DNA from: Stigmatella aurantiaca
GTDB lineage: Bacteria; Myxococcota; Myxococcia; Myxococcales; Myxococcaceae
Assembly: GCF_900109545.1 (NCBI RefSeq)
Contig: NZ_FOAP01000006.1
Location: 388,634 to 452,633, forward strand
DNA length: 64,000 bases
Direction of reading: 5' to 3'
Below the pieces are notes generated by a model. It made no database searches, had not been told where the DNA came from, and saw only the letters and a list, made by a program, of their open reading frames with translations. Position 1 is the first letter of the stretch. Every line of letters starts with the position of its first letter. The position numbers were made by a program, and so were the translations under genes. Below, in pieces: positions 9,682 to 19,154 of the stretch.

Positions 9682-10440
9682 CTAGGGCGCTCGCTTCCCG
9701 GGTTCAGCCCCGGCGCCCTCGCGGAAGGCCCCCCCGCGCTCAAGGGTCTCCGACTCATCTTGTTTTACTGGTTGAACCAGTAAAAACCGTGTTTCACCCG
9801 CCTGGGAGAGCACCTCGGGCGCGCCGAAGCGCCGCTCGGCCGGCAGCCCCACGAGGGTAACCCAGGCCCCCTGCCCCTGCGGGGCGACGCAGTAGAGGAG
9901 CGTCCCGGGCAGCAGGCCAGAGGCGGAGCGGACCGGGCCCTCGCAGTTCTCGCGCACCTGGAGGGTGTACGCGGGCACGGGCTCCCCCCGGACGAGGTAG
10001 GGGGGCGCGCCCAGGCCCTTCAGCAGCGCGCCGAGGACGCGGGGATCCGCGGGAACGTTCCCGGCGGTGGCCTGCGCCTGGGCCTGCCCCGCGAAGTGCT
10101 GCAAGGCGAGGCTCGCCATGTCCCAGGAGCCCAGGGGCACCCGGCGCTCGGCGCTGACCAGGTCCACGAACAGCGCCCCCACCAGGACCAGCGGCAGCAG
10201 CCGGTAGCCCTTGTAGTCCTCGCCCCGGCGGCGCAGCAGGCCCCACACCGCCCCACCCAGCGCCCCGGAGGCCACGGCCAGCACCGCCACGGGCAGCAGG
10301 AGCGGGGGCAGCTGGGCGAAGGCGGCGGTCTCCGCGCTGCGGGCGCGCAGGGCATCGGCCAGGTCCCCGCCATAGAGCCAGGCCAGCAGCACCAGCGCGG
10401 CCCCATTGGCCAGGAGCGTCTTGCGCGAGGGGCCCTTCAT
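9682..10440 (-). CDS. Hypothetical membrane protein of the lipoprotein/ABC operon
   Basis: This 252-residue protein starts at ATG 10440, which overlaps the stop of the upstream permease gene by 4 bp. It has three predicted hydrophobic helices (TLLANGAALVLLAWLYG; LLLPVAVLAVASGALGGAVW; LLPLVLVGALFVDLV). A soluble C-terminal half contains Cys residues about 60 apart. I do not recognise the family. A longer frame running to 11724 exists, but it is antisense-type noise across the permease gene. As last gene of a four-gene overlapping operon it probably serves the same envelope export system. Confidence 0.65.
   Translation of the reverse strand: MKGPSRKTLLANGAALVLLAWLYGGDLADALRARSAETAAFAQLPPLLLPVAVLAVASGALGGAVWGLLRRRGEDYKGYRLLPLVLVGALFVDLVSAERRVPLGSWDMASLALQHFAGQAQAQATAGNVPADPRVLGALLKGLGAPPYLVRGEPVPAYTLQVRENCEGPVRSASGLLPGTLLYCVAPQGQGAWVTLVGLPAERRFGAPEVLSQAGETRFLLVQPVKQDESETLERGGAFREGAGAEPGKRAP
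9763..9785. repeat. Perfect 11-bp inverted repeat within the 3' end of a CDS
   Basis: TTTTACTGGTT and AACCAGTAAAA flank a single G. The repeat lies inside the coding sequence of the 252-residue membrane protein, about 80 bp before its stop, and is strikingly AT-rich for this genome. It may be a binding site or an mRNA hairpin. No protein is assigned. Confidence 0.6.
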
Positions 10441-11717
10441 CCGGCGAGGGTTCGGGCCGGGTCGGTGGCGGCGGCGCGGCGGCTGGGGAAGTAGGCGCCC
10501 GCGAGCGCCGCCACGAGCCCCAGCAGCACGCCCCCGAGCACCACGGGCCACGGGAAGGCGAAGAAGCTGTCGGGCTTGAAGGGGAAGGTGGGCAGGGCCC
10601 CGGCGGCGAACCGGTCCACCGCCAGCGCGAGCGCCATGGCCACCGCCGTGCCCACCGCGCCCCCCGCGAGCCCCAGCACGCACGCCTCGGCCAGGACGAT
10701 GTTGCGCACATCCGCGCGCGAGGCCCCCACCGCCTGCATGACGCCGATCTCCCGGGCGCGGGCGCGCACGGAGGCGGACAGGGCGTGGGCGATGTTCACC
10801 GCGGCCAGCACGCAGATGAGGATGGACAGCAGCGCGAGCGCGGAGGTGGTGAGCGCCACGGCCGCGCCGGCGTTCTCGGCCATGCGCCGCTCCTGGTCGT
10901 CGATTTCCAGGCCCATCTCCTTCACCGCGTCCATGAGCACGGGCACCTGGGAGGGATCCTTGGCCACCAGCGTCACGGCGCTGAAGGTCTCCGCGTCCAC
11001 GCCCGCGGCGCGGTTGAGGCGGATGGCGGTGTCCAGGGGGATGGTGATGCCGGCCAGCAGGGCCCGGTCCGAGGCCCCCACCACCTGGGCCTGCGAGGGA
11101 AAGGTGGGGCCCGGCGCGGCCTGGGCCACGTACGAGCGGTTGAACTCCACCGGAAAGCCGAAGCCCAGCAGCATCTGCGCGGAGAGCTGGGGCAGCTTGC
11201 GCGCCGGGGCGAACGTCTTGTTGTAGATTTCCAGGAGCCGCGAGGAGATGACCACGGGGATGGGCTGGTCCGGCGGCATGTCTTTGAAGGTCCCCAGCTT
11301 CACGTCGGCCTGGACGAAGTCCGGCTCCACGCCCACCGCCAGCACCTCCATGCCCATGCGCAGCCGGGAGCCGAAGAAGGCGCCCTCGTAGCGGCTGACG
11401 GCGGGCACGCGCACGTTCATCTTCCGGTAGACGCGCTCCACCCCGTCCAGCGCGCTCAGGCGCTCCACCGCCGCCGCGTCCAGCTTGCCGCCGCCCAGCA
11501 GCGAGCCCAGCGACACCGCCGGGGGCACCACATCCACCAGCCGGGCATCCGAGGGGAACACCTTCTCGCGGATGACGCGGCCCACGCCCAGCCCCAGGCC
11601 CACGAAGAAGACGAGGGCGCCCACGCCCATGGCCACGCCGAACGCGGAGAAGAAGGCCCCCCGGCGATCCCGGGCCAGGCTCAGCCGGACCAGCCGGGAC
11701 AGCGCCGCGAGCCTCAC
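10437..11717 (-). CDS. ABC transporter permease, FtsX/MacB-like
   Basis: This 426-residue membrane protein has an N-terminal helix (AFGVAMGVGALVFFVGLGLGV) and a large periplasmic domain. Three C-terminal helices (about 290-410) surround the FtsX signature region with ASVRARAREIGVMQAVGAS. This is the topology of LolC/MacB/FtsX permeases, which work mechanically on periplasmic substrates rather than by classical import. It overlaps the ATPase gene by 4 bp upstream and the small membrane protein gene downstream. Substrate unknown; lipoprotein or peptide handling is plausible from the lipoprotein at the head of the operon. Confidence 0.88.
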   Translation of the reverse strand: MRLAALSRLVRLSLARDRRGAFFSAFGVAMGVGALVFFVGLGLGVGRVIREKVFPSDARLVDVVPPAVSLGSLLGGGKLDAAAVERLSALDGVERVYRKMNVRVPAVSRYEGAFFGSRLRMGMEVLAVGVEPDFVQADVKLGTFKDMPPDQPIPVVISSRLLEIYNKTFAPARKLPQLSAQMLLGFGFPVEFNRSYVAQAAPGPTFPSQAQVVGASDRALLAGITIPLDTAIRLNRAAGVDAETFSAVTLVAKDPSQVPVLMDAVKEMGLEIDDQERRMAENAGAAVALTTSALALLSILICVLAAVNIAHALSASVRARAREIGVMQAVGASRADVRNIVLAEACVLGLAGGAVGTAVAMALALAVDRFAAGALPTFPFKPDSFFAFPWPVVLGGVLLGLVAALAGAYFPSRRAAATDPARTLAG

Positions 11718-12415
11718 GGGGCACCTCCCACGGACGGACGCTCCACGAGGGACTCCTCGAGGAGCCGGCCCTCCTTCAGGCGCACCACCCGGCGCGCGGC
11801 ATCGCGCATCCGCTCCTCGTGGGTGACGGCCAGCACGGTGAGCCCGTCGCGGTGAAGCTCCTGGAAGAGCTGGATGACGCCGTCGCCGGTGGCCGCGTCG
11901 AGGTTGCCGGTGGGCTCATCGCACAGGAGCACCTTCGGGCCGGTGAAGAGCGCCCGGGCAATCGCCACGCGCTGCCGCTCACCGCCCGACAGGCGCACCG
12001 GCTCGCGGTTCTTCTTGGCCAGGAGCCCCACGCGGTCCAGCAGGAACTCGGCGCGCTTGCGGCCCTCGGCCGTCACGCTCCCGAAGTGCGAGGGCAGGAG
12101 CACGTTCTCCACCGCGGACAGGTTGGGGATGAGGTGGAAGGACTGGAAGACGAAGCCCACGTGGAGGTTGCGGAAGCGCGCCAGCTGGCGGTCCTTCAGC
12201 CCGCGCAGCTTCACCCCGGCCACCTCCACCTCGCCCGTGTAGTGCACGTCCAGCCCGCCCAGCAGGTGCAGCAGCGTGGACTTGCCGCTGCCCGAGGAGC
12301 CCACCACGGCGACGAAGTCTCCGGCCTCCACCTCCAGCGACAGGCCATCGAGCACCTTCACCCGCGAGCCGTCCCCGTCCACGTACTCCTTGACGATGTC
12401 CCGCGCGCGAATCAC
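11714..12415 (-). CDS. ABC transporter ATP-binding protein, LolD/MacB-type
   Basis: This 233-residue nucleotide-binding subunit has Walker A GSSGSGKST, a Q-loop in FVFQSFHLIPNLSAVENV, signature LSGGERQRVAIARAL, Walker B VLLCDEPTGNLD and an H-loop in AVTHE. The PTGNLD sequence is diagnostic of the LolD/FtsE/MacB branch. It overlaps both neighbours by 4 bp and should energise the permease encoded immediately downstream. Confidence 0.93.
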   Translation of the reverse strand: MIRARDIVKEYVDGDGSRVKVLDGLSLEVEAGDFVAVVGSSGSGKSTLLHLLGGLDVHYTGEVEVAGVKLRGLKDRQLARFRNLHVGFVFQSFHLIPNLSAVENVLLPSHFGSVTAEGRKRAEFLLDRVGLLAKKNREPVRLSGGERQRVAIARALFTGPKVLLCDEPTGNLDAATGDGVIQLFQELHRDGLTVLAVTHEERMRDAARRVVRLKEGRLLEESLVERPSVGGAP

Positions 12416-14049
12416 GGCGCCTCGCTCGAAGGCGCCGGAGGGGGCGTCAGCTGGAGCGACAGCTGGGCCTGGAGCGCCTTGTCCTTGCGCGACAGGCCCA
12501 GCGTCACCGCGCGCAAGTCATCGGTGGCCTCCAGCCACCGCAGGGCCGTGGCGCGGATGGCGAAGCCGCCGACGCCCCAGGCCGAGGAGGGCAGGTTCTT
12601 GATCGCCTCGGACATCTTGCGCAGGTCCAGCACCACGCCGAGCACGGGCTCCTTCACCGCGTCTTGAAGCTCCTCCGCCACGGGGCTCTTCCCGGGCGAG
12701 CCCGCCAGGGCCGTGAGCGCCGCCTCCAGCCGGGCCCGCGGCGCCGCCAGCACCAGCTTGCCGCCCACCTCCGCGAAGTGCGCCCCCTCCCCCGCCCGGT
12801 ACGACGTCAGGTAGGCGCGCTGGCCCCCCACATCCTCGGGAGCCACCTGGGCCCCGAAGCCGGCCGCCATCCCGGGCACCTTCTCCAGCGTGGAGCGGGC
12901 CTTGGCCGCATCCTTCGCCTCGCCCACCGACACCAGGTGCACGAAACGGAAGGGGTTGGTGCGCCGGATGTCCAGGGAGGGCACGCCCGCGCCAAGCTGC
13001 GCCGTGGGCGCCAGCGCCACCCCGGCCACAATCCCGCTCTGCAGGTTGTCCAGCAGCTCCGTCTTGGGGTCGAACCCGCTCTCCTGAAACGCGCGGGTGA
13101 GCCGGGGGCCCGCGAGGTACGGCCACACGGCGCCGAGCGTGGCGGGGTCCCCGCCGTAGCGCGCCACCAGGAAGCTGTCCGCGGGCAGATACCCGAGCAG
13201 CTCGGGCCCCTTCTGGGGCACGAACGGCGCCAGCGCCGCCTCCGTGTCGGGCCACGGCGCATCCGCGTGCACCGTCACCGACTTCTCCTCGATGCGGCCG
13301 GTGAGCGTCACCGCCTGCACCGTGCCCGCCGGGAGCAGCCCGGTGCCGCCCGGGAAGTAGACGTGGAAGTCCGGGTCCTTCGGGAGGCGGGAGAGCGATG
13401 CGGCCAGCACGGGCTCCTCGGCCACGGACTTCTCCACGGGCAGCGTGGCCAGCCCGGGCAGCCGGGCCACCGCCGCGCCCGGGGCCAGCAGCACGAAGTC
13501 CCCCACGAAGAGCAGCCCCAGCGCCGGCACCTCGGCGCCCTTGCGGCTGAAGGTGACGAGGGTGCCGCCCGCCACCTTCTCCTCCTTGCGCTCGGAGGCC
13601 CCGAGCCGGTTGCGGGCCAGCGTGGCGAAGGTCTCCTCCAGCGTCTTCGCGTCCTTCACGCCAAGCACGGTGAATGCCTGGTTGCCGGACAGGAACGCGG
13701 CGCCTGCCCCCTTGCCTGGCGCAATGCCCGCAGCCTCCATGGCCGTGCGGCTGCGCAGGTCCACCCCCACCTGCCGCATCACCGCGGAGACGAGCGCCTC
13801 GGCGGACTGGGCGTTCTGGAGCTGGGCGAGGAAGGAGGCAATCTTGAGGTTCTGGAACCGGGCGAGCTTCTCCCCCAGCTCGCCGAGATCCTTCACGACG
13901 ATGGCGGCCTGGGCATCCCGGGGAAGGTAGCGGCTGACGCTGGCCGCCTTGCCGGATGGGCCCGCGGCGCCCTCGTCCTTTCCACAACGGGAGCAACCAG
14001 CGAGCGCGGCGAGCAGCAGGAGAAGCCAGGGAGAGGCGCGGCGGACCAT
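12412..14049 (-). CDS. Large lipoprotein heading the ABC operon (DUF3352-like)
   Basis: This 545-residue protein has a lipoprotein signal with lipobox LAGC, followed by a Cys-containing SRCGKDEG start. The mature part begins SRYLPRDAQAAIVVKDL and has repeated VKDAKTLEETF- and AKARSTLEKVPG-like segments, as in DUF3352 proteins. No catalytic motif is visible. Its stop overlaps the start of the ATPase gene by 4 bp. I infer that it is the envelope partner or substrate-binding component of the transporter, but this is not shown by sequence. Confidence 0.75.
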   Translation of the reverse strand: MVRRASPWLLLLLAALAGCSRCGKDEGAAGPSGKAASVSRYLPRDAQAAIVVKDLGELGEKLARFQNLKIASFLAQLQNAQSAEALVSAVMRQVGVDLRSRTAMEAAGIAPGKGAGAAFLSGNQAFTVLGVKDAKTLEETFATLARNRLGASERKEEKVAGGTLVTFSRKGAEVPALGLLFVGDFVLLAPGAAVARLPGLATLPVEKSVAEEPVLAASLSRLPKDPDFHVYFPGGTGLLPAGTVQAVTLTGRIEEKSVTVHADAPWPDTEAALAPFVPQKGPELLGYLPADSFLVARYGGDPATLGAVWPYLAGPRLTRAFQESGFDPKTELLDNLQSGIVAGVALAPTAQLGAGVPSLDIRRTNPFRFVHLVSVGEAKDAAKARSTLEKVPGMAAGFGAQVAPEDVGGQRAYLTSYRAGEGAHFAEVGGKLVLAAPRARLEAALTALAGSPGKSPVAEELQDAVKEPVLGVVLDLRKMSEAIKNLPSSAWGVGGFAIRATALRWLEATDDLRAVTLGLSRKDKALQAQLSLQLTPPPAPSSEAP

Positions 14050-14143
14050 GGGGGCGGAGTGCAGACGGACGCGTGCCGAGAGTCAATTTCTTCCTGCGCA
14101 AGCGGTCGGGAGTGGACAGCCCGTCCCGTGCTATCCTGGGGCC

Positions 14144-14362
14144 ATGAGCGACCCTACCGGAGGCTCCGAGTACGACTACGGCCGTTGCCCCTGCACCGGC
14201 CAATACGCTCAGCACCTCATCGAGGTGGAGCTGGCCGTGGCGCAGCGGACCGTGGTGCTCACGAACATCCCCCAGGGGGAGTGCGTCGTGTGCAGCTCGC
14301 AGGTCTACAAGATGCAAATCATGGAGCGGCTGGAGACGCTGATGCGCTCCGAGCAGAAGTAG
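14144..14362 (+). CDS. Small zinc-finger-like protein (YgiT-type Cys pattern)
   Basis: This 72-residue protein starts at ATG 14144. Cysteines are arranged CPC near the N-terminus and CVVC about 35 residues later, with the intervening sequence VVLTNIPQGE. That resembles YgiT/MqsA-type zinc domains. A longer upstream frame is possible but lacks conservation-like features. It stands alone between the divergent lipoprotein operon and the convergent gene at 14372. It could be a small transcriptional or antitoxin-like protein, but no toxin gene is adjacent. Confidence 0.65.
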   Translation: MSDPTGGSEYDYGRCPCTGQYAQHLIEVELAVAQRTVVLTNIPQGECVVCSSQVYKMQIMERLETLMRSEQK

Positions 14363-14371
14363 GCCCGGCGC

Positions 14372-15190
14372 TCACCGCACCCGGGTGCCGTGCGGCAGGG
14401 GCCTGCCCACTTCCTCCTGGAAGTCCAGCAGGCGCTCCATCTCGCGCACCGTCTCGTCCGTGGCCTCCACCTCGGCGCTCACCACGTCGAGCTGCCGGTT
14501 CACCGTCTCCGGATCTCGAATGGTGATGGACTGCTCGTGCGTCAGCCGCATCAGGTCCTCGATGCCCGCGAGCTGATGGCTCACCACCTCGCGGCTCTCC
14601 CCGGCCTGCTCGAAGCGCGAGAGGCGCTTGCGCAGGATCTCCAGCCGCTTCTCCTTCACGTCCTTCAGCCGGGGGTTCGCCTCCTGGGCCACCTCGGCCT
14701 CCAGCTCGCGCAGCTCCTTCTCCAGCGGCTGGCGGTCGGCGCTGTTCAGGTAGGAGCGGTGGTGGTTGAGCGCGGACACCAGCCGCAGGAACGAGGTGAG
14801 CAGCGCGTCCAGCCTGGGCTCGCTGTCGGTGGACAGCATCTTGCCGGCGGGCAGCCGGCGGTAGTTCTCGAGGATCTTCTCCTTGAGCCCCACGAGCGAC
14901 TGGTAGTGCTCGCGCTGGGAGGGCGCCAGCTCCGCGAGCAGCGCCTCCACTTCCTTGCGGCCCGCCTCCGGGGCCTCCTCGGCCGCGTGGTTGGCGCGGA
15001 TGGCCCGCTGGAAGCGCTTCATGGACGGGACGATGCCCAGGTAGAGCCCCTCCACCCCGAGCGCCACCAGCGCCGGCAGCGGCTCGCCCGTCATCAGCGC
15101 CGAGGCCCCGGCCGTGAGCAGGCCCACGAGGTTCGCGGGCAACAAGAAGGCGGCCTTGAGGTAGCTGGGAGACTCCGCCACGGCATCCAC
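14372..15190 (-). CDS. Membrane-anchored coiled-coil protein of the PspA operon
   Basis: This 272-residue protein starts at GTG 15190. Two hydrophobic helices lie near the N-terminus (about 10-33 and 39-58). The rest is highly charged and helical, predicted coiled coil, with no cysteines or catalytic motif. It is last of three same-strand genes behind a PspA homologue and a periplasmic-binding-like protein (19 bp and 27 bp spacings). The family is not recognised. A scaffold role at the membrane is plausible. Confidence 0.7.
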   Translation of the reverse strand: MDAVAESPSYLKAAFLLPANLVGLLTAGASALMTGEPLPALVALGVEGLYLGIVPSMKRFQRAIRANHAAEEAPEAGRKEVEALLAELAPSQREHYQSLVGLKEKILENYRRLPAGKMLSTDSEPRLDALLTSFLRLVSALNHHRSYLNSADRQPLEKELRELEAEVAQEANPRLKDVKEKRLEILRKRLSRFEQAGESREVVSHQLAGIEDLMRLTHEQSITIRDPETVNRQLDVVSAEVEATDETVREMERLLDFQEEVGRPLPHGTRVR

Positions 15191-15209
15191 TCCTGCCCTC
15201 GAAGGGGCG

Positions 15210-16397
15210 TCAGGGACCGCGGGCCTCCGAGACGTACTTCAACGCCCCCAGGTCCCGCGTGTCCTCCGCAGGGGGCGCCGGGGCGCGCTTGCGGAGCTTC
15301 TGAAAGAGCGCCGAGGCGCTCTGGAAGAGCTCGTCATAGGTGACGGGCGCCTCCCCGGAAAGGCCGAAGAAGGAGCGATTGTCCGCCAGTGTCGCCGGCG
15401 GGGCAGAGCGGATGGCCTCCGTGGGGTCTCCCAGGTAGGGCGCCACGTCCCCCAGCAGCCGCGCCGCCTGGGCCGGGTCCTTCTGCACGGCCTGCCCGGC
15501 ATCCAGGAGCCCACGCAGCACCCGCCGCACGGCGTCCGGGTAGCGCGCGGCGAAGTCCCCGCGGGCCACCAGCACCGTGGCCAGCAGGTGGGGCGCATCC
15601 GCGGTGGTGGCCAGCACCGCGCCGCCCCGGTCCCGGGCCGCCAGCTCCACGTCGCCCCACAGCCCCACCACCGCGTCGGCCCGGCCCTCGCGCAGCGCGC
15701 GGCCCGCATCCAGCGTGGAGGGCAGCTCCACCCACGTCACATCCGACATCCGCAGGCCGATGCGCGACAGCAGCCACAGCGCGAAGTAGTGCGAGGCGCT
15801 CGCCGGATAGACGCCCAGGCGCTTGCCGCGCAGGGACGCCAGGTCCGGCACCCCCACCGCCGCGAGCGCCTCCTGCCCCCGGCTGCGGCCCACCAGCATC
15901 ACCGTGCGGGGCGCCGCGTCCCGCAGCGACGGGGTCCAGTCCGCCAGCCGGTCCACGGAGAGGGCCGCCATGTCCACGCCCCCGTTCTCCGCGCCGATGG
16001 CCAGCGCATGCCGCAGCTCCTCGTCCCGGGCGAAGAGCACCGCCCGGGCATCCAGCGCGTAGGCCGTCTTGAGCAGGCCCTGGGCCGCGCCCGGCGGGGC
16101 GCCCGGCGCATCCAGGGTGGTGGCCCCTCCGGTGGCGAGCAGCAGGGCGGCGGCCGAGCCCCTCGGGGAGAAGCCCACGAGCACGGGCCGCAGCGGCACC
16201 GAGGCCACATCCGCCACCGGGGCCGCCACCCCCGCGGGAAAATCCCCGGGGGACAGGCGCACCGCCTCCTTGGCGGAGGGAAAGAAGCGCGCCTGGAGGC
16301 GGTTCAAGTAGCCCATCCGCGACGCGAGCGTGTAGCCCACGCCGGACAGGCACAGGAGCAGAAACAGGAAGAGGCCGGGCCCGCGGTGCAGCTTCAT
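15210..16397 (-). CDS. Membrane-tethered NMT1/SsuA-like periplasmic binding protein
   Basis: This 395-residue protein has one N-terminal helix ([18 protein letters not shown]) without a lipobox. A type-2 periplasmic-binding fold follows, resembling nitrate/sulfonate/taurine receptors ([58 protein letters not shown]). Such proteins usually deliver ligand to an ABC importer, but no permease or ATPase is adjacent. Its place between pspA and a coiled-coil membrane protein suggests a sensing or stress function instead of transport. Confidence 0.75.
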   Translation of the reverse strand: MKLHRGPGLFLFLLLCLSGVGYTLASRMGYLNRLQARFFPSAKEAVRLSPGDFPAGVAAPVADVASVPLRPVLVGFSPRGSAAALLLATGGATTLDAPGAPPGAAQGLLKTAYALDARAVLFARDEELRHALAIGAENGGVDMAALSVDRLADWTPSLRDAAPRTVMLVGRSRGQEALAAVGVPDLASLRGKRLGVYPASASHYFALWLLSRIGLRMSDVTWVELPSTLDAGRALREGRADAVVGLWGDVELAARDRGGAVLATTADAPHLLATVLVARGDFAARYPDAVRRVLRGLLDAGQAVQKDPAQAARLLGDVAPYLGDPTEAIRSAPPATLADNRSFFGLSGEAPVTYDELFQSASALFQKLRKRAPAPPAEDTRDLGALKYVSEARGP

Positions 16398-16424
16398 GGG
16401 AGTGGCCTCTTCCCGGGGGGAGGG

Positions 16425-17159
16425 CTACTTCACCTCCACCTTCTTGCCGATGGTCTTCTCCTGCCCGCCGCTCACGTCGGACACGGGCGCGGGGCTGTCC
16501 AGGCCCATCTCCATCTTGAACTGCTTGACCAGCTCGTTGGCCTGGATCTTCTCGGCCTCTTCCTCGATGGACAGCGCCTGGTGGTCCACCGACTCGAGCG
16601 CCATCTGCATGCGCGCCTCGTTCACGGCGGCGCGCTCGTTCACCTTGGAGATCATCTCGTCGTGCGTGGCGTCGATGCCCGCGACGGTGAAGCTCTCCAT
16701 GGTGTCGGCCACCTTGGACTGCCACTTGGCGCGGCGCGCGTCCCGGATGGCGGTCATCGCCTCCTGGGTCTTGCGCTCCTTCTCGCGCATGAACGCCTTC
16801 TTGAGGTTCAGCGCCTTCTCGTACGCCAACTTCGCGGTATCGAGCTGGACCTGGTTGCGCTCGAGCGCCTGCTTCTCCATCTGCAGGCGCGTGGCGTACT
16901 GGGCCGCCAGGTCATCGCGGCCCGCCTGGATGGCGGCCTTCACCTTGGCGGTCAGCTCGCGCACGTCCTGCTGGTACTTGGTGTTCTCCTTCTCCAGCAG
17001 CGTCACGTTCGCCCGCACCATGGCGATGGACTCGTTCATCTTCGGAACCTGATCGTTCAGGTCCCGCACGTTCTGCTCGAGGATGAGTTCCGGATCCTCG
17101 ATGGAGGAGACAAAGAAGCCCCCGAAGCTGCGCATTGCTCTCTTGAACCGTTGCCACAT
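16425..17159 (-). CDS. pspA: PspA/IM30 family membrane-stress protein
   Basis: From ATG 17159 the protein has 244 residues. The ribosome site GGAGGAGG lies about 10 bp upstream, and the longer frame to 17216 is less likely. It begins with an amphipathic helix ([14 protein letters not shown]), then a long coiled coil including [17 protein letters not shown]. Both are hallmarks of the PspA/Vipp1 family, ESCRT-III-like proteins that bind and stabilise stressed inner membranes. It is first of three co-directional genes. No pspF, pspB or pspC homologue is present. Confidence 0.9.
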   Translation of the reverse strand: MWQRFKRAMRSFGGFFVSSIEDPELILEQNVRDLNDQVPKMNESIAMVRANVTLLEKENTKYQQDVRELTAKVKAAIQAGRDDLAAQYATRLQMEKQALERNQVQLDTAKLAYEKALNLKKAFMREKERKTQEAMTAIRDARRAKWQSKVADTMESFTVAGIDATHDEMISKVNERAAVNEARMQMALESVDHQALSIEEEAEKIQANELVKQFKMEMGLDSPAPVSDVSGGQEKTIGKKVEVK

Positions 17160-17356
17160 GGCGGCTGCTACCTCCTCCAAGGATTCCCTTGCTTTGACCT
17201 TACACGATCCCAGCAACGCGAAGCGCTGTCCAACGCTCTCGTTCTACGCATGCCGGACACGAAGGATTGCCTCCCCCACCCCTTTCCGCCCGGGTGCCCG
17301 GACGCGGGGGAACCTGCCGTGTCAGACCTTGGCGCACATGTCCGGGAGCCCCCCGC

Positions 17357-18706
17357 TCAGGGGTTCACCTGCTCGACGATGCGGCTGGCATGCCTGCGGG
17401 CGTTGTCCGCGACTTCGGCGGGGTCCAGGGTGAGGAGCTTTCCGTCCTTGAGCACCAGCCGGCCGTCGATGACGACGTGGGAGACATCGGTGGAGCGGGC
17501 GGCATGCACCAGCGCGCCCATCACGTCGCGGGGCACCGGGGTGACGTGCAGGCCGCGCAGGTCCACCACGGTGACATCCGCGCGCTTGCCCACCTCCAGG
17601 GAGCCCACCTCGGCCTCCAGCCCCAGCGCCCGGGCGCCCTCCAGGGTGGCCATCTCCAGCACGCGCAGGGCGGGCATGCCCAGGGGCCCCACCCGCGGCT
17701 TGTGCAGCAGGGCCGCCAGGCGCATCTCCACGAAGAGATCCAGGTTGTTGTTGCACGGGGCGCCATCGGCCCCCAGGCACACGTGCACCCCGGCATCCAT
17801 CAGCTCGGGCACCTTGGCGATGCCGGAGGCCAGCTTGAGGTTGGAGCTGGGGCAGTGGCACACCACGGTGCCCGTCTCGCGCAACAGCCGCTGCTCCTCC
17901 GCGGTCAGCCACACGCAGTGGGCCAGCGTCACGTGGGGCCCGGTGAGCCCCAGCGAGTGGAAGTAGGCCACGTTGTCCTGGCCCACGCGCTGACGCACCA
18001 CGTCGCACTCGGTGGCGTTCTCGCTGGCGTGCGTGTGCACGCGCACGCCTTTCTCCCGCGCCAGGTGCGCCACCTGCTTGAGCAGCGGCTCGGAGCAGGA
18101 CAGCACGAAGCGGGGGGCGAAGGCGTAGCGCAGCCGGTCCCCGTGCGTGCCGTGCCAGCGCTCCAGCAGGGCCACGCTCTCGGCGAGGGAGGCCTTCGTC
18201 GTCTCGCGAAGCCCCGCGGGCAGCCCCTGCCCCGCGTCCATCATCGCCTTGCCGCCGGTGAGCCGGAAGCCGCAGTCCCGGGCGGACTCGAACACGGCGT
18301 CGTAGTGGCGCACCGAGCCCATGTCGAGCGCCGCCGTGGCCCCCGACTGGATGAGCTCCGCGAACGTCAGGTCCGCCGAGGCCCGCATCGAGTCCGCGTC
18401 ATGCGCCGCCTCGAAGGGCCAGATGCGCTCGCGAAGCCAGTCCAGCAGCTCCATCCCATCCGCGTGGTTGCGGAACAGCGTCTGGCAGGCATGGATGTGC
18501 CCGTGGATGAGGCCGGGCATCACCACCTGCCCCGTCACATCCAGGGTGCGCCGCGCCCCCCCTGCCACCTTCAACCCCCGGCCGATGCGGGCGATGCGGC
18601 CATCCTGGATGAATACGTCCGCCCCCACGAGCACCTCGCGCTCGCGGTTCATCGTCAGGACGGTGCCATTGGTGAGGAGCAGATCCACGTCGGCGGGCTT
18701 TACCAC
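17357..18706 (-). CDS. mtaD: Amidohydrolase, SAH/5'-methylthioadenosine (adenosine-type) deaminase family
   Basis: From GTG 18706 the enzyme has 449 residues. The longer frame to 18958 only covers the upstream cdd gene. Metal-binding His70 and His72 are in GHIHACQ. Later come [15 protein letters not shown] and the [10 protein letters not shown] segment that holds the metal-binding Asp. This pattern matches the TrzA/MtaD branch, which deaminates SAH, methylthioadenosine and adenosine-like substrates. Fourteen bp separate it from cdd. In a nucleoside salvage block an adenosine or guanine-type deaminase role is sensible, but the exact substrate is not readable from sequence. Confidence 0.85.
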   Translation of the reverse strand: MVKPADVDLLLTNGTVLTMNREREVLVGADVFIQDGRIARIGRGLKVAGGARRTLDVTGQVVMPGLIHGHIHACQTLFRNHADGMELLDWLRERIWPFEAAHDADSMRASADLTFAELIQSGATAALDMGSVRHYDAVFESARDCGFRLTGGKAMMDAGQGLPAGLRETTKASLAESVALLERWHGTHGDRLRYAFAPRFVLSCSEPLLKQVAHLAREKGVRVHTHASENATECDVVRQRVGQDNVAYFHSLGLTGPHVTLAHCVWLTAEEQRLLRETGTVVCHCPSSNLKLASGIAKVPELMDAGVHVCLGADGAPCNNNLDLFVEMRLAALLHKPRVGPLGMPALRVLEMATLEGARALGLEAEVGSLEVGKRADVTVVDLRGLHVTPVPRDVMGALVHAARSTDVSHVVIDGRLVLKDGKLLTLDPAEVADNARRHASRIVEQVNP

Positions 18707-18720
18707 AGGGCCCGCCTGAC

Positions 18721-19125
18721 TCAGAGGAAGTCGCGCGTGAACGCGTACGGCAACAGCTCCCGGAGGCTGTAGCTGGCCTCCTGGTCCTGCAAAGTCCGGC
18801 TGCGGATGGGCAGCTCCGGCCCGGCGAACTCCGCCATCACCTGCCGGCACATGCCACACGGGGGGCACGGGGTGGGCGTGTCCACCACGATGGCCACCGC
18901 CACCGGCCGGGAGTGCCCCTGCGCCACCGCCGCCGCGAAGGCGTTGCGCTCGGCACACACCGTGAGTCCGTAGGTGGCGTTCTCCACGTTACAGCCCGTC
19001 ACCACCGAGCCGTCCGCGAAGAGGACGGCCGCCCCCACCGGGAAGCGCGAGTAGGGCACATGGGCGCGCTCGCGCACCTTCGCCGCCTGCTGGAACAGCG
19101 ACTCCCAGGGAATGTCCGTGGCCAT
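18721..19125 (-). CDS. cdd: Cytidine deaminase
   Basis: This 134-residue enzyme is of normal length for the tetrameric Cdd family. The zinc ligands are Cys57 in CAERNAF and Cys90/Cys93 in PPCGMCRQ, and Glu59 is the proton shuttle. It converts cytidine and deoxycytidine to uridine and deoxyuridine, feeding the pyrimidine-nucleoside phosphorylase encoded at 21374. It sits 14 bp upstream of the amidohydrolase gene and 29 bp downstream of the PilZ gene, so one operon is likely. Confidence 0.95.
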   Translation of the reverse strand: MATDIPWESLFQQAAKVRERAHVPYSRFPVGAAVLFADGSVVTGCNVENATYGLTVCAERNAFAAAVAQGHSRPVAVAIVVDTPTPCPPCGMCRQVMAEFAGPELPIRSRTLQDQEASYSLRELLPYAFTRDFL

Positions 19126-19154
19126 GGGCCCTCCTTCGGGTTCAACGCTCAGGC

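Noticed and set aside
7007..9685. An 892-codon open frame on the plus strand
   Set aside because: It lies antisense to the clear PEGA kinase. The product is His/Arg/Gly-rich, typical of GC-rich antisense frames.
9682..11724. A 680-codon open frame on the minus strand across the permease region
   Set aside because: Only its last 252 codons look like a protein. The upstream part is the high-GC third frame over the clear FtsX-like permease gene.
14144..14362. A YgiT/MqsA-type antitoxin with an adjacent toxin
   Set aside because: The zinc pattern is suggestive, but no small toxin gene lies beside it. I keep it as a lone zinc protein.
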